Positions 1 to 58,196 of a DNA stretch of 64,000 bases are shown one piece after another. The position numbers were made by a program, and so were the translations under genes. The DNA is taken from NCBI GenBank assembly GCA_949318235.1, contig OX439135.1, positions 18,554,296-18,618,295 on the forward strand, in the 5' to 3' direction. Each line of letters opens with the position of its first letter. The first letter of the stretch is position 1. The notes beneath the pieces are model-generated. The model saw only the letters and a program-made list of their open reading frames with translations. It had not been told where the DNA came from and did no database searches. Origin of the DNA: Ecdyonurus torrentis (Eukaryota; Arthropoda; Insecta; Ephemeroptera; Heptageniidae).

Positions 1-419
1 CGAGTTGAGCTCGTAAATGACTCGTAAAAAAAACGATCTTTTGAAAATTAATCGAGATAAAGTACAATTTTTGAAGAAAGCAAAGAAAAAAATGTTTGTA
101 ATTTTTGTTTGAAATGGCACTTTTAATATTCTATCATGCAAAATAAGCGGTTTAAAATATTTGTACAAATTATTTTATTTTAATTATGACATTTATCCTT
201 CAAAAACAATTTTTTCAATATAAAAATCGAGCTTTTTTCCACATAGGCTCGAAGGCTCGTTTTTAAACATTGGCTCAAATGTCGAGCTTTCGGAGCTTTG
301 GCTCGTTTTTCGAGTTTAAGCTTGATTTCAAGCTAAACCCGGGTTTCAAGTAAAACCGGGCTAAAAATTTTCAGCCTGGGCTAAAAATATTTCGTTTTTT
401 TTTTTTTTTACAGCTCTAA
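1..419. mobile_element. Right end of a truncated MITE-like repeat
   Basis: GC-richer than its surroundings, with repeated GCTCG / GAGCT motifs and an end ACAGCTCTA that resembles hAT-type termini. The other end is left of the window. Confidence 0.4.
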
Positions 420-446
420 AATATATACGTTATATACATATCTATG

Positions 447-448
<2 letters not shown>

Positions 449-513
<65 letters not shown>
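449..513. repeat. (TA)n microsatellite
   Basis: Almost pure TA dinucleotides, directly 5' of gene A exon C'. Confidence 0.95.
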
Positions 514-516
<3 letters not shown>

Positions 517-559
517 ATGATAATAATTTTAATACGCACTATACTTTATTTGTATATAG

Positions 560-575
560 AAAAGTAAAACTAAAA
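560..575 (+). CDS. Gene A exon C' (16 nt microexon)
   Basis: Encodes KSKTK plus one base. It is framed by ATATAG and GTAAGT and aligns with 28090-28105 of gene B. It is the first exon of gene A inside the window. Confidence 0.6.
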
Positions 576-3500
576 GTAAGTATAAAATAATTATTTTTAT
601 TGGCAAAGTAAACTGTAAGCCTCAACCAAAATAGTTTTATAAATTCATTTAATTATAGGTTACGAAGAAACTGAGAGTTAAGTTCTATACAGCAAAATTA
701 TGTTTCAGATTTAAAAACTCAATTTTATGTTTTGCTTCGAAATAGCTCTATTTTTAAGATACAGTAAACCATTTTTTGCCAAGTATTATAATTCTATATC
801 GATACCTCAACGCTAAAAAGGAGAACTACACTTTTCAAATTTGAAGCAAATGGAGTATCTACACTTTCCAATTAGGCACATTTACATAATGTTTAGTAAA
901 AGCTATTAGTTCAGTTATTATGCAGTGATTGAAAGTTTAGATGCTCCACTGGTTGCATGTCTGGAAGGTGTAGATTCTTCTTTTTGGCATTGAGGCCTCG
1001 ATATAGAATTGTAATACCTGGCAGAATACAAAATATATTGTATTATTGCAATAATTTGTGCATTTGAACAAGATGGAATTTTGTATTTTTAAAAATCCCC
1101 AGCTTTTTTATATAAAGTAGCATAAAACTATGGATTTGCAGTGACCATTTGAATTATTAAAATTTTTAAATTACAGGGATTAAATCAATAATACATAAAA
1201 ATAATTATGCTAGCACAATGAAGCAATAATAACAATAATTGATAACTTTTATTACGTAAAATCAGGCGTAGAACATCTCAATTTAACCCAAATGTTATAT
1301 AGTACTGTACATACAGTCAGTTATAATATTTATAAAACATAGACCTATAATGTTCTAAAATTATTGAAATAAATATTCACTAAAATTAGTTCATTTATAT
1401 AAATAAAATTTTAATTACATTTTTTGGTTAGTTAATGTGAGTTCCCCTAATATCATGTGTATAAATATAAATTAAATATATTCACTGTTTCAATATAGAC
1501 CGGTTGCACCCATATTTAAAACGGCTATATTGTTCTTCAGGAATACACAGGCCAGCATGAGAAAAACTTTATTTTTATTTTTGTAATAGCAAACAAAGCT
1601 TCAAACCTCAATTAAAGCCTTATTTCTACATACAAAAATATGTGAAAAACGCTTTCAGTTAAATTGAACATTTATTTGGGCAAAAAATTAGGAAAAATGT
1701 CGTTTCCTCTATGCTGCCGATACATTAGGTACAGTACAACAAACGCCGGCGTCAAAATGCAAGAATAAGAAAGGATTCTATAGTACCTTGACCTTAGCCA
1801 TTTCTTACTAATATTTACGCATTAGTATTACAATTTATGGTGTATTGTATATGGAGTACTTAACATAGAATAATAATTTAAGAGGTTCTGTGTAGCTACT
1901 TTTTTTTATTCCAAAAAAGCAGCAACTGTGCTTAGTAAACATATAATAATTATTAAATGTAGAATAAATTACGCATTTTTTTGTCATGTACTTGTCTTGT
2001 ATTTGTCTTCAAATGTACATACAGCATAATTTTAAAATATTATTTTTTATGTTATATATTTATACTACAATATATTTAATGATATACTGTATGTAAGGTA
2101 AAAAGTGAGAATTTATAATGGCATATTCAACGATATATATTTGTGTCACTTTATACCAAACAGACAGTATGTACAGTACTGGTTTGATGGACGAATAACA
2201 ACACGGAATATTTTATAATATTAATAATAACTTTGATAAATTATTTTAGCTCACGAATGCATTAAAACTTAATTTTTAATTTATTGTTTTAAAGTGAAAG
2301 AGAAGAATATTTCCGTTACTTGTGGTAACAACTTATTCTTATTTACATATCAAAAGGTAAGTTTGAAAGAAAATTGCAGAATTATAATCAGGATAATCTG
2401 TTAATTAATCATACAATTCATACAAACAAATTTGGCTTTTAGTAGACACTAAAAAATCAACCTGTTAACAGCATGAACTCAGCAAAGGGGAAATTAATTA
2501 AAATTCAATTACAATTGTACTTCCAATATAATTAATTATTTATGTATTGGTTTAAAATAATTTTTAGCCAATTAGAAAGCTCGTAAAAAATGAAGGCATG
2601 GACTGTTTTTATTTATTTATTTATTTATTTTACAATCTTAATCTCAACATTATATTCAGTTAAAATCAAAACAAAAAATGATATAAAAAATCGGCTAAGC
2701 AGTCAGCAAAACAAGCTCTTAAAACGGAGAAAATATAAAAATATTTTAGAATAAAAGATCTATAATTTTCTTCGGTACATCGTAAATCTAGATTGACCTC
2801 TAAACAGCATAATATTTAATCATTGTTATCTGATATGATTAATTTAAATGTTCCTAATCTATTTTTTTCATCTTGTTAAGAAATGTGTTCAATATTATCG
2901 CTACTAAAATGTCTCATATCAATCATAACAAATCATATTGTTTTATAGCGTACTATTTATGGTTTACATGAAATCATAAACACTTGTTGTAAATTTGGAA
3001 TGGTACCTGCAACTATATACACACGGGAAGAACTAAATTGCCTTTACGACTATTTTCAGCAAGGTCAGACATGTTTTTTAAGAATAGTTTATATCAGAGA
3101 GTTCTTAAGATTATAGAGAGAAGTACGTTATCACCAATATAGACTATCTGCGTAAAATAGGATCTAAAATAGAGATAATTCCGGGTTTAAAGCCAAACCA
3201 GCATTAAAAAAAAAAGTTAGGTTTTTTACAGACCTAGCCAAGGTCCATATATAAGAAGTTAGATGCTCCGGGAAAAGTTTTGACCAAGGTCGCGTAGCTT
3301 AAAGGGATTCACTAAAGAAGTAATATCACCACTTTTAACTTTGTTCACCTAATCAGTGACGTAACTGGTGAACGGCTCGTATTGGCTTAGAACTAAGTAC
3401 AATCCATCGCAAAATGTAATCGAATGCGCGAGTTTTATGCTGCGCATAACTTTTGTTTTATAATTATGGACCTTGAGATCTAGTCTGAAATATTTACATG

Positions 3501-6365
3501 CGTTTGCAGATGGCATATCGTGGTAAATTACGATCAATCATAAACGTGAAAATTAGCGAAATCAAAAGAAACGTACATTTTAACTTAATATTTTCTGTTA
3601 ATGTTTTTGTGTAGTTAAAAAACTATATTTTCTTTGTTTTCTCTGTGTTGATTTTTTTTTTGGTATAATTATCATAAATTTTAAAATAAAAAATAAATTT
3701 GGGAAAGCGGTGCAAAAAAAAAAAAAAAAAAAAAAAAAAATCAAATCTTATAATACATTTTAAATTATTAAATTGTTCAATAATATTTAAAAATATACAT
3801 ATAAAAAAAAATCAGAAAAATTAGGACTAACAAAATACTAAATATTTATTAAGTTTTATTGATTTAGGCTGAGGTGTGGGTGCTAACTTGATACACGTCA
3901 TATATTATATCCTTATCAAAAATTATCATTTAAATTTTTATAATTATCATTAAAAATGAATAACTTCTCGTTTAATTTTCATTGACAATGGTAAATTGAA
4001 AAATTTTCATATCATTTCGTTTGAATTGTGAAAAAAATTAATATATATTTTTTTCATTTTATTTAAGTGATGGTTTCTATCATCCAAAATTAAATTACTG
4101 ATTAATACCAATTGATTTTTTTTTGACAAACAATATGTACATCGCATATCTTATTTTAGATTAAAAAAATCAATTGGTAAAGATTTATGCACACACACAC
4201 ATACAAACACACACACTCACTCTCACACAGTGTAAATATATTTTTACTTTTATAGTGAAAAACAAGACGTTCATATACACTACTGGTTTCTGGGATATTA
4301 ACTTGAACAGAACATTTCTTACGTGTCCTGTTACGAACAACTTTGCTGATGATTTATGGAGTATAGGACAGCCAGATAACAAAGTTACTCCTGAACTTTG
4401 TACAGGATTGAATTTTAAAGTATCAAGAAATAAATTTGGATACAGTGACTACAATTGTAATCTGCATTATGGTGCATTATGTCAGGTAAATAAAATTGTT
4501 ATTTTATTTAAAAGAATTTTTTTTAAATCTGAAATTTTTGTTAACTTTTATCGATGATCGATAATAATAAATACTGTTAACTTATTGATAAACTTAAAGC
4601 ACAGTGTTATGTTATAATGCTCTGTGTTATTTAGTGAAGTTAGTGTTTTTATGCCTAAATATATCCTTTTGTTTAAACTTCGTGTGATGTTTTAAAAATG
4701 CTTTGTAAAATAGATAGAAATTGACATTTAAAAAACATTAATGCAAGTTTATGCATAAATATTGGATAAAGAGAGGCCACTGATGCATTCCTCTGCTTTT
4801 TAAGTTACTTATATCATGCTTTTAATTATTTACTTAAACAAATCAGTGCATGATTCAATGTAGCCGTAAATAAGGCGGTAAGTACCATAAAAACAAGAAA
4901 GAGAAAGAAAAGAGAGAGAGAGAGAATGGGATTGGTAGGTAGGTATATTTGCAGACTTTAGTGTGTTTTGATATATGAAGTAAAAGGCTGAGAAATGCAA
5001 AAGTGGTCACCTCTTATTTTTTTGCTTTGGCTACTTTATTGCATATGAAAATTGTTCACCCTTAAGACAGTTTAGACATACGAGTACTTATAGATGAAAG
5101 GTAAAACTTTAATAGAATTCTAGTTATAATTTCCCAGTAATGCCACTGATAAGTCTCGTAACCAATGAAAAGTTTTTGAAAACTAAAATTGGGAGGGAGG
5201 TGGCTGTGGCCTTAAAAATAAAGAATTCAGTCGATATTTGCCTGGCTTAAAGAAGAGAAACCACAGAAAACCTTTGCATCGGCAGCCAACTAGATATTTT
5301 TTTGTTATGCATAAACTTGCATTGTGGATTTGTGTAGGTGCCTCTTACGGAATAAAAACCTTTTTAGAAATTAATATTCAAAAGATTTCAAAAACTGATT
5401 GCATAAAAACTTGCTGCATAACATTGCTTTTTAAGCACTCTTTACTCTGTTAATAAATAGAGTCAACTTTTGAATTTTATTATTATTTTTTTTTAGAGGT
5501 GAAAAGTTACTTTGCTGTTTGGTATTTTGCTAAACACACATATAGCTATCCTTTCAGTCTCTTCTTTACTTCACTTCTTTAAGTAGTGTGCACTATGTTA
5601 CCATTAAATAATTATGCACATTAAGGGAAATAAACTATGTTAATTATATGTTTTACAATTAAAATTGTTAATGAATTTTTAGAGTGACCTACAAAAAAGC
5701 ATTGCAATGGTAAGAAATATACAGGAGACAACAAAAACATCAACAATGAATATGACATTAAATATGTCAACAACAGAAATAGCAGAATATAATTTATCAA
5801 CAATGTATGTCCAAATAAATATAGATGATTCAACATCAATTGCATTTATATCAACAATAGGAATTACAACAGATTATTCAGCAATTTCAGATATGTCAAC
5901 ACATGATTTATCCACCCATGTCACATCAACCATATATTATAATACAACAACAATGGCGTTTATCTCAACAATATCTACAGCAACATATTTCTTAACAATA
6001 ACAGAAATGCCAACAAATAATTTATTAACACCTATCACAACAAATATGGATAATACAACAAAAATGGCATTTATTTCAAACACCAGTATGACATCGTATA
6101 AGCTAATAACAACAGAAAAGATAGCATTTAATTCAGTAATTAATACGAGCAAATTATATGTAACTGAATCAACAGCAATTGTAACAACAGAAATGGCAAC
6201 AATTAATTTAACATTAAAACCCACCTTAAATAATACTTTATCATATGAAATCAATGTTAGTATGATTTAAATGAAACTTTTATTAATTTTAGTGTTACAA
6301 AATAAGATACAAACATGTTTGTTACCTGACATGTACTGAATATAATTATGCAATTCTGTATTGCA

Positions 6366-6401
<36 letters not shown>

Positions 6402-7815
6402 TGAAAATGGATAAGTAAAAACTAGTTTCAATAAAATAAAATAAATCAAATTTCAACTTGTAGTATAATAGTGTATATTGGCACATATTTGTCATCAATT
6501 TTTTAACGGTTAACCTGAGATTCCTAGAACGCCACCTTAAGGGGCCGTATATGTTGAAACAGCTACCATAAGCTTAGCATGTAAAAAGACTTTTAGTATT
6601 TAAATTCTCTTTCTCAAAATATTATGTAATTTTAATTGAAATTTATAATGCTGTAATCAGCATAAAATTTCGCTTTGAGCCCTGTTGATAAAATTTGCAT
6701 AATATCAATAGATTTTTTTATAATTAATTTCAAAGTTTGATAATTTTTTAGTGAAGTTGTATATTTATTTTAGTGGTAACATTTACTGTCGTCAATAAGT
6801 CTGTGTACTGTATATAATACAATAGCACTGCTGCACCTTTGTGAGTCAAAAAGTGCAGTAAAAAGTAAGTGAAAAAAGAGCAGTTTTTCAAAAGAAGGGA
6901 TTACCTGCTACCTGACAACACGGGACCCAATTATCTTTTGCGTCAATTATTTTGAAAACTCGCGAAGCAATTTTTACAGTGAATCAAATTTATTTTAGAT
7001 GTTAGATTTATTAAAAATCATGCAAATTTCTTTTTTGATCAAAGTTATAGCTTCAAATTAAAGTAATATATTCAAATAAAAAATATTACATACTAATCAT
7101 TATTTTTAAATCACGGTAGTTCAAAATATCACTAGAACTTCGATCAAAAAAGAAATATGCATGATTTTTACTAAAAACTCACATCTAAAATAAATTTGAT
7201 TTACTGTGAAAGTTACTTCTCGAGTTATCAAAATCATTGACGCGTAAGACAATTGGGTCGTGTTGTCAGGTAGCATTATTCCCTTCAATTAAAAAACTGC
7301 TCTTTTTTCACTTACTTTTTACTGCACCTGTACTATACCTATACCTGAAAATAAATCAAAGTACCAACTTATAAAAATTCGTACTAAATCTATTAACTTT
7401 CATTTGCTTCTTTAAAAATTAATATCTCTATTTCTGCATATTTTAAAAAACAATTGTCAACGCAGCTCAAAGCAGAATTTTATTTACAATTTAATGCTAT
7501 AATTTCAAGTTTGTAGATAAAAAATTGACAATATGACAGTTTAAATACGATTTCCCGTGCTTGCGCCACGATAGCGTGCTATCAAGTTTTAGCTGTGACG
7601 TAGCTTCTATATTGCTAAACGGCGGTTGCAATCCAAGAAATACAAGAAAGCCTAATACGAATATCACTAACACCACAACTGTACTATATTTTAATAATAC
7701 AGCAGTAAGAACAATAATACTATCGCAATACAAAACAGTAAAAGTATACCATTTCTCTAAACACAATAAAATTACTTATTTCCAATGCAGCTTATCGGTT
7801 TATCGCCTATATTCG

Positions 7816-7855
<40 letters not shown>

Positions 7856-8864
7856 ATTTTTGATTAGAACTACTGAACCGACTTTGGAACAATTTAAATG
7901 AGAAATACTTGACACACTGTTCGGAGACTTCGGATATTTAAGCCATAGATATTTATAATTTTAATTTAAAAAATTAATTCAGTTACCATGCTAACCGAAA
8001 ATTCTATTCTATTCTAATTTTGAGGAGGAAAATATTTTCTAAAAATTACACTACTCACAGTGTGCAAAATAAAAAGCGTGCAGTAAATCATAAATTTATA
8101 TAGAATAAAATTAACTGGCTTTTTATTTGTTAATTCTAATTAATTATTTTATTTGTAACTTTTTTAAATTTTTTGTTTTAGGTACACACCACTGCAAGTA
8201 CAAAATCTATACAAAATATTGCAACTACTCAAAATTATTATACTTTTAAGTACTCACGTAAAACAACAACTAGGAAAAAAATACCATTAAATATGTCAAC
8301 ACAATATCCGTAAGTTTTTTTATTATTATTTTTAAATATATTATCCTGTCCACTGAAACTGTCATTATGTATCTTTATTCATTCTCGTTTGATGAGAGAA
8401 AAATAACCTGGGGCTGGATTCTGTAACTCCATAACGAACGAAACTATTCGATTTGTAATGCAAATTTCTTTGTTAACAATAAAGCGAAAAATTACAGAAT
8501 CAGCCCCGACAGGACTATTTCAAAGGTCATGCTATATATATATATTTTTTTAAATTAACTCGTGTTGTTCGCAAGGTGACACCTGCGTACAAGTGCGAGT
8601 GCAAGTGCGTCACAGGTTAAATTGTAGGAGAGATGTTTAGACTTGACAGTCATATTCATGCCTCTGGCTAGTCCTGGCAGTGGTAGTAGTGGCCCAAGAC
8701 AAGTCAGTGCTATCTTGGGATGATTATATCTACGTTATCTCTTTTGATTTGCAATTAAATAAAACGCTGACTGGTTTATTCTGTTTTGTGATATATTAGT
8801 ACCTGTTTTATATTCAAAAGTTGAACATAAATATAAGCACACACACACACATAATATTATACTG

Positions 8865-8942
<78 letters not shown>

Positions 8943-9118
8943 CTTGTAACTTTGCACACTGTAAAAATATTTCCATATATAATGATATATAGCAATATTA
9001 TTAAACAAATTTTTCTTTGCAAAGTTTAACAAATGTATGATTTTGTAATTCTACGTAAAAAGATTCATTAAAACAAATTTCACCATATATTTTTAGGTTT
9101 TATGTAACGCCACCATAA
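560..9118 (+). CDS. Gene A (5'-partial): secreted mucin-like C-type lectin, one type-2 CTLD visible
   Basis: Spliced model built by exon homology and phase. Exons: C' 560-575, D' 2295-2356, E' 2949-3063, F' 4256-4485, H 5725-6255, J 8182-8309, K 9097-9118 (stop TAA 9116-9118). All junctions have AG acceptors and GT donors and join in frame. D'-E'-F' form one CTLD: D' holds VTCGNNLFLFTY, E' holds the NTCCKFGMVPATIYTREELN stretch, F' holds GFWD, IGQPDNK and the closing GYSDYNC...GALCQ. QPD at this site is the motif linked to galactose-type ligands in known CTLDs; binding here is untested. The CTLD is followed by a 177-codon Thr-rich exon and a short basic tail. Signal peptide and exon B must lie left of base 1 (in gene B, B' is 1.2 kb before C'). 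Likely a secreted glycan-binding mucin-like protein. Poly(A) signals AATAAA follow at 9137 and 9214. Confidence 0.75.
778..1022. mobile_element. Foldback MITE, 245 bp
   Basis: Long imperfect palindrome: GTATTATAATTCTATATCGA on the left pairs with TCGATATAGAATTGTAATAC on the right, continuing inward through AAAAAG/CTTTTT. No coding content. Lies in the gene A intron C'-D'. Confidence 0.7.
2295..2356 (+). CDS. Gene A exon D', CTLD N-terminal strand
   Basis: 62 nt, enters in phase 1 and leaves in phase 0, donor GTAAGT. Encodes the CTLD start with the conserved Cys-Gly and an FLFTY strand; 18 of 21 residues resemble the copy at 30096. Confidence 0.75.
2949..3063 (+). CDS. Gene A exon E', CTLD helix region
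   Basis: 115 nt. Encodes RTIYGLHEIINTCC followed by GMVPATIYTREELNCL, matching the CTLD signature C..xGMxxAxIxTxEE. Acceptor TATAG, donor GTCAGA. Near-identical to 32934-33048. Confidence 0.8.
4256..4485 (+). CDS. Gene A exon F', type-2 CTLD core
   Basis: 230 nt, 76 full codons. Shows GFWDINLNRTF, a Cys, LWSIGQPDNK, a Cys and the end GYSDYNC...ALCQ, that is the QPD ligand motif and the two C-terminal disulfide Cys of a CTLD; the usual WND is YSD. Acceptor TATAG, donor GTAAAT. A (CA)n tract directly precedes the acceptor. Confidence 0.85.
5725..6255 (+). CDS. Gene A exon H, long mucin-like Thr-rich exon
   Basis: 177 codons, phase 0 at both ends. Acceptor ATACAG, donor GTTAGT as in the paralogs. 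Composition is Thr, Ser, Asn and Ile with many NxT/NxS sequons and at least three degenerate repeats of about 35 residues around AFIST. It aligns with the 113-codon H exons at 17306 and 49162 but holds extra repeat units. Likely an O- and N-glycosylated spacer. An upstream acceptor at 5681 would add 14 codons, but homology favours 5725. Confidence 0.75.
6366..6399. repeat. Poly(A) tract after exon H
   Basis: About 30 A residues in the intron after exon H of gene A. An equivalent A tract follows exon H of gene C at 49544-49575. Confidence 0.8.
6853..7327. mobile_element. Foldback element, 475 bp
   Basis: Ends GTGCAGTAAAAAGTAAGTGA and its inverse. The arms also pair at GACAACACGGGACCCAATTA / TAATTGGGTCGTGTTGTC. 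The repeat reaches almost to the centre. No reading frame. Intron H-J of gene A. Confidence 0.82.
7640..7766. other. Conserved block I of unknown role (gene A)
   Basis: About 125 bp beginning ACAAGAAAGCC, found between exons H and the next module in three places (here, 18059-18182 and 49924-50044). Open on the + strand here, but no phase-compatible acceptor is seen, so I do not call it an exon. A T-rich tract follows in each copy. Confidence 0.45.
7820..7852. repeat. Poly(T) tract
   Basis: T run in the position where gene B has the giant (TTTC)n and gene C has 52080-52144. Confidence 0.8.
8182..8309 (+). CDS. Gene A exon J, Thr/Lys-rich tail
   Basis: 128 nt, phase 0 in, phase 2 out. Encodes VHTTASTKS... 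then a basic stretch YSRKTTTRKK and STQYP. Acceptor TTTTAG, donor GTAAGT. The same length is kept at 35957 and 58069. Confidence 0.8.
8410..8507. mobile_element. Small MITE, 98 bp
   Basis: GGGGCTGGATTCTGTAA on the left and TTACAGAATCAGCCCC on the right. A copy is at the same intron site of gene C (58296-58393) and a remnant at 36162, so it predates the duplication. Confidence 0.65.
8869..8935. repeat. (TA)n microsatellite
   Basis: Pure TA run flanked by (CA)n, in the J-K intron; the same site is expanded in gene B (36782-37300) and gene C (63917-63979). Confidence 0.95.
9097..9118 (+). CDS. Gene A exon K, terminal codons and stop
   Basis: 22 nt after TTTTTAG. Joined to J it reads P-F-Y-V-T-P-P-stop. 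The gene B copy (37457) reads P-L-Y-V-T-P-P-stop, so both reading frame and stop are conserved. AATAAA follows at 9137 and 9214. Confidence 0.78.
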
Positions 9119-9136
9119 ATGAAGGAGGAATTTCTA

Positions 9137-9219
9137 AATAAATGAATATGAATTTACTCAATTAATTTGTAAAATAGTTCATAATAATATATGATTTTAA
9201 GTAGAAAATAATGAATAAA
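9137..9219 (+). terminator. Poly(A) signals of gene A
   Basis: AATAAA at 9137-9142 and at 9214-9219, 19 and 96 nt after the stop. The second is shared in position and context with 37571-37576 in gene B. Confidence 0.5.
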
Positions 9220-9388
9220 ATTGTTAATTGTATGCTTTTTGTTTTTGTTTTCTTTTTCAACCAAAGTACAATACAGTACAAAATATATAAATTTGTAACG
9301 AGTAATGACGATGTTTGATATAACTGTGTTTTTTTCAATAAATAAATTATAAGGAGAGAAAAAAAAAAATGATTTTATGTATACACTC

Positions 9389-10204
9389 TAGGGCTGTGGA
9401 TAGAAACCGGTTCACAGCAAACCGGTTACCTAACGATTCGATTAACCGGTTTCATTGGAACCTCGTAAACCGGTTAGTCGTTAGTGAGAATCGATAAGAA
9501 CTTTCACGATTTTAAAAAACGCTTACCAAATTAACGATTAATGATTTTGAGAATCGTCAAGTAAATTTGCGATTTTAAAATCAATAAGTTATTAAAACGA
9601 AAATTTTAATCAGTGTGTATTATCAATTTTTCAGATTTATTTTAATAATTTTATTGAATTTTAGTGTATAAAATTTTAGAATATCATTTTTAAATACCTT
9701 GAAAAACGCTTTATGTTATAATTATACTTGCTTGTATACATAATAACTTTTATTATTTATTTTTTTTAACTTAAAAATATTTTTTTTTCAAAATATGAAT
9801 ATCTTTAAAGGCAGTAATGCAAGTAAATTCATTTATAAAATTATTTTCTGTAACTTTTTATTAAGAAAAATTATGTAATTTTGTAATTCGCAATAATTTT
9901 TGTTAATAATAAACCATTCTAATATTTTCATTAATTGTTGATAATTTATTTTAATTATTTTGATATTTTTTAAATTAATTACTAATTAGAATGATTCTAA
10001 TTAAAATCGTTAATAAGATCTAACGATTTATTAAATTTAAAAATCTTTATAGACATTACCGATTTAAACGATTTTAAAATCGATAAAGATTTTAAGCGAT
10101 GTCAACGATTTATTAATCGGTTAAAATAGCTTTATTTTGCAAACCGGTTTACGCGTACCGGACCGGTAAGGTTTTGACATTTTTAGCGATTATCTACAGC
10201 ACTA
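9389..10204. mobile_element. hAT-like MITE, 816 bp
   Basis: Ends TAGGGCTGTGGATAG and, inverted, TAGTGCTGTAGATAA. Flanked by 8-bp direct repeats ATACACTC / ATACACAC (7 of 8), as in hAT insertions. The interior is filled with AACCGGTT and CGATTTTAA words. Lies between genes A and B. Confidence 0.78.
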
Positions 10205-10683
10205 ATACACACTAAAGCAGGCTAGGCGTACAATTATGTTCTTTAAATGTATAATAAAAATAATAAAGTTTTCAGCTTTTAACACATATAAAAATTAATA
10301 ATTTTTTTATTTACTTTTGATAATGTTTTTTTAGCTCATAAAAATTTATGTATTTAAAGAATTTATATTATATAGCATATAACGACGTCATTTTAGTAAT
10401 GTTTATAATTTTCCTGGTAATAGAACAACATACAATATATGAAGCATGAAAATAAAAACAAGGATGTAAAATATATTTATAAAAGTAGTTTTAGCCATTT
10501 ATTATGGAAAAGCATAATAATAACACTTATAATTTTTTTTAAATTATAACGGAAATCATCTTCAATATATTTCAATGAATATAAAATATTTGTACATCAC
10601 AATTTACTTAAATTATATTAATACTGTTATTTTAACATGCAAATAAATGTATCATCATAAATTGTTATATTATACTAGACGAT
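10205..10683. promoter_or_regulatory. Upstream region of gene B
   Basis: About 480 bp between a MITE and the gene B start codon. AT-rich; homologous to 40613-41074. No clear TATA box or initiator can be assigned. Confidence 0.3.
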
Positions 10684-37478
<26,795 letters not shown>

Positions 37479-37570
37479 ATGTGTGAAGAATTTCTAAATG
37501 AACAAATATGAATTTACTCAACAAACTTGTAATTTTGATTATAATATATGTTTTTAAATAGAAAATAATG

Positions 37571-37576
37571 AATAAA
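37571..37576 (+). terminator. Poly(A) signal of gene B
   Basis: AATAAA in TAATGAATAAAATTG, 93 nt after the stop; conserved with gene A. Confidence 0.5.
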
Positions 37577-37955
37577 ATTGTTATTTGTATGCTCCGCCTC
37601 TTACTAAAATTCCTTTAACTCCTAATTAATTACATGCATAAAAGTGCTCATAGCCTTGCACGCCTAGCGTGCATAGGGCCGTGCATAACGGCTTGAGTTA
37701 ATATATGGCATGATATATATATTTTTCAAGTATATATTTTTTTAAACAACTATCACCATTTGAGATTTTCAGTTGACGCTGCTGCCTGGCGCCAACTCTC
37801 ATTTAGTTTCTCCATAACAAATTTTAACGACACATGTTTGTCCATACCATGATGGTACCTTTCCTTTTCCTTAATACTATAATGAGAAACAGATGTTTAT
37901 TTTATGTATACAATCGGCAAGCCATCGCCGCCGTTACACGAGTTATGGAAAAGAG

Positions 37956-38292
37956 TGTACACACTAATACAAAGCGTTGTAAACTTGTACACAGTTTAGC
38001 AATGATTGAAGTATTGTAGAATCAATGGTTATGACGTCACTAACACGTTGACAATCTAACGATAAAAGCGTAAATGACGTCACAAGCGTTAGGATCACAA
38101 TTGAATAAACGTTAAACTTGGCTGTTACGAATCTACAATTCTTCTATTTAATCTTAACGCTTGTGACGTCACTAACATTTTTATTGTTGAAATATCAACG
38201 TTTATTGACGTCATAATCGTTAATTCCACAATAGTTAAAGCATTGCAAAATTGTTAACAAGCTTTTCAATGCTTATTTTTAAGTGTGTATTT
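37956..38292. mobile_element. Foldback element carrying four TGACGTCA sites
   Basis: Imperfect palindrome of about 337 bp: TACACACTAATACAAAGCG pairs with GCTTATTTTTAAGTGTGTA, and TGACGTCACAAGCGTTA with TAACGCTTGTGACGTCA. Full CRE-type palindromes TGACGTCA at 38032, 38075, 38164 and 38206. It ends 384 bp before the gene C start codon. Confidence 0.72.
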
Positions 38293-38675
38293 TTATATAT
38301 GAATATTAGAGCCAGTTAAAATGTACATATCTGATACAAAATACACTAAACATATAATTCTGGCAGTAATATTTTGTATTTATCTTGTAGCTATTATCAC
38401 TATTGACGCTCTTATTAATTATATTTTCGCTACTTTAATATTTGGAGTTAAGTATAATTGTCATGGAAAAAACATGGGTTTTTATTTTTTGTTTTATAAA
38501 GTCATCAAATACAATAAAATCAATAATTTACCTTCGAATTATATAAAAAATATTACAAATAAATTTTTTTTACTCAAAACATAAACTTCCTGTTATTTCT
38601 ATTGAATATTGTATTGGTTAAATTTTCAGTGAATTGAATTTACTTTCAAAGTTTTCATTCATATAATCTCTAAAT
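38293..38675. promoter_or_regulatory. Upstream region of gene C
   Basis: AT-rich, between the CRE-bearing foldback and the SP exon. An open stretch at 38321-38584 (hydrophobic, Lys-rich, no splice or homology support) is not called as a gene. No firm TATA box. Confidence 0.3.

Positions 38676-58196
<19,521 letters not shown>

Noticed and set aside
5937..6254. Valine/isoleucine-rich minus-strand frames opposite the H exons (also 17266-17634 and 49122-49475)
   Set aside because: Antisense shadow of ACA/ACT-rich mucin exons; the splice sites and phase support the + strand.
7497..7766. Hydrophobic minus-strand frame in block I that could be a membrane protein (also 17978-18184, 49874-50224)
   Set aside because: No start, splice or poly(A) context is conserved among copies, and the ends differ; kept only as a conserved block.
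38321..38584. 87-residue hydrophobic frame upstream of gene C
   Set aside because: AT-driven composition, no homologue among the paralogous regions, no splice or poly(A) signals tied to it.
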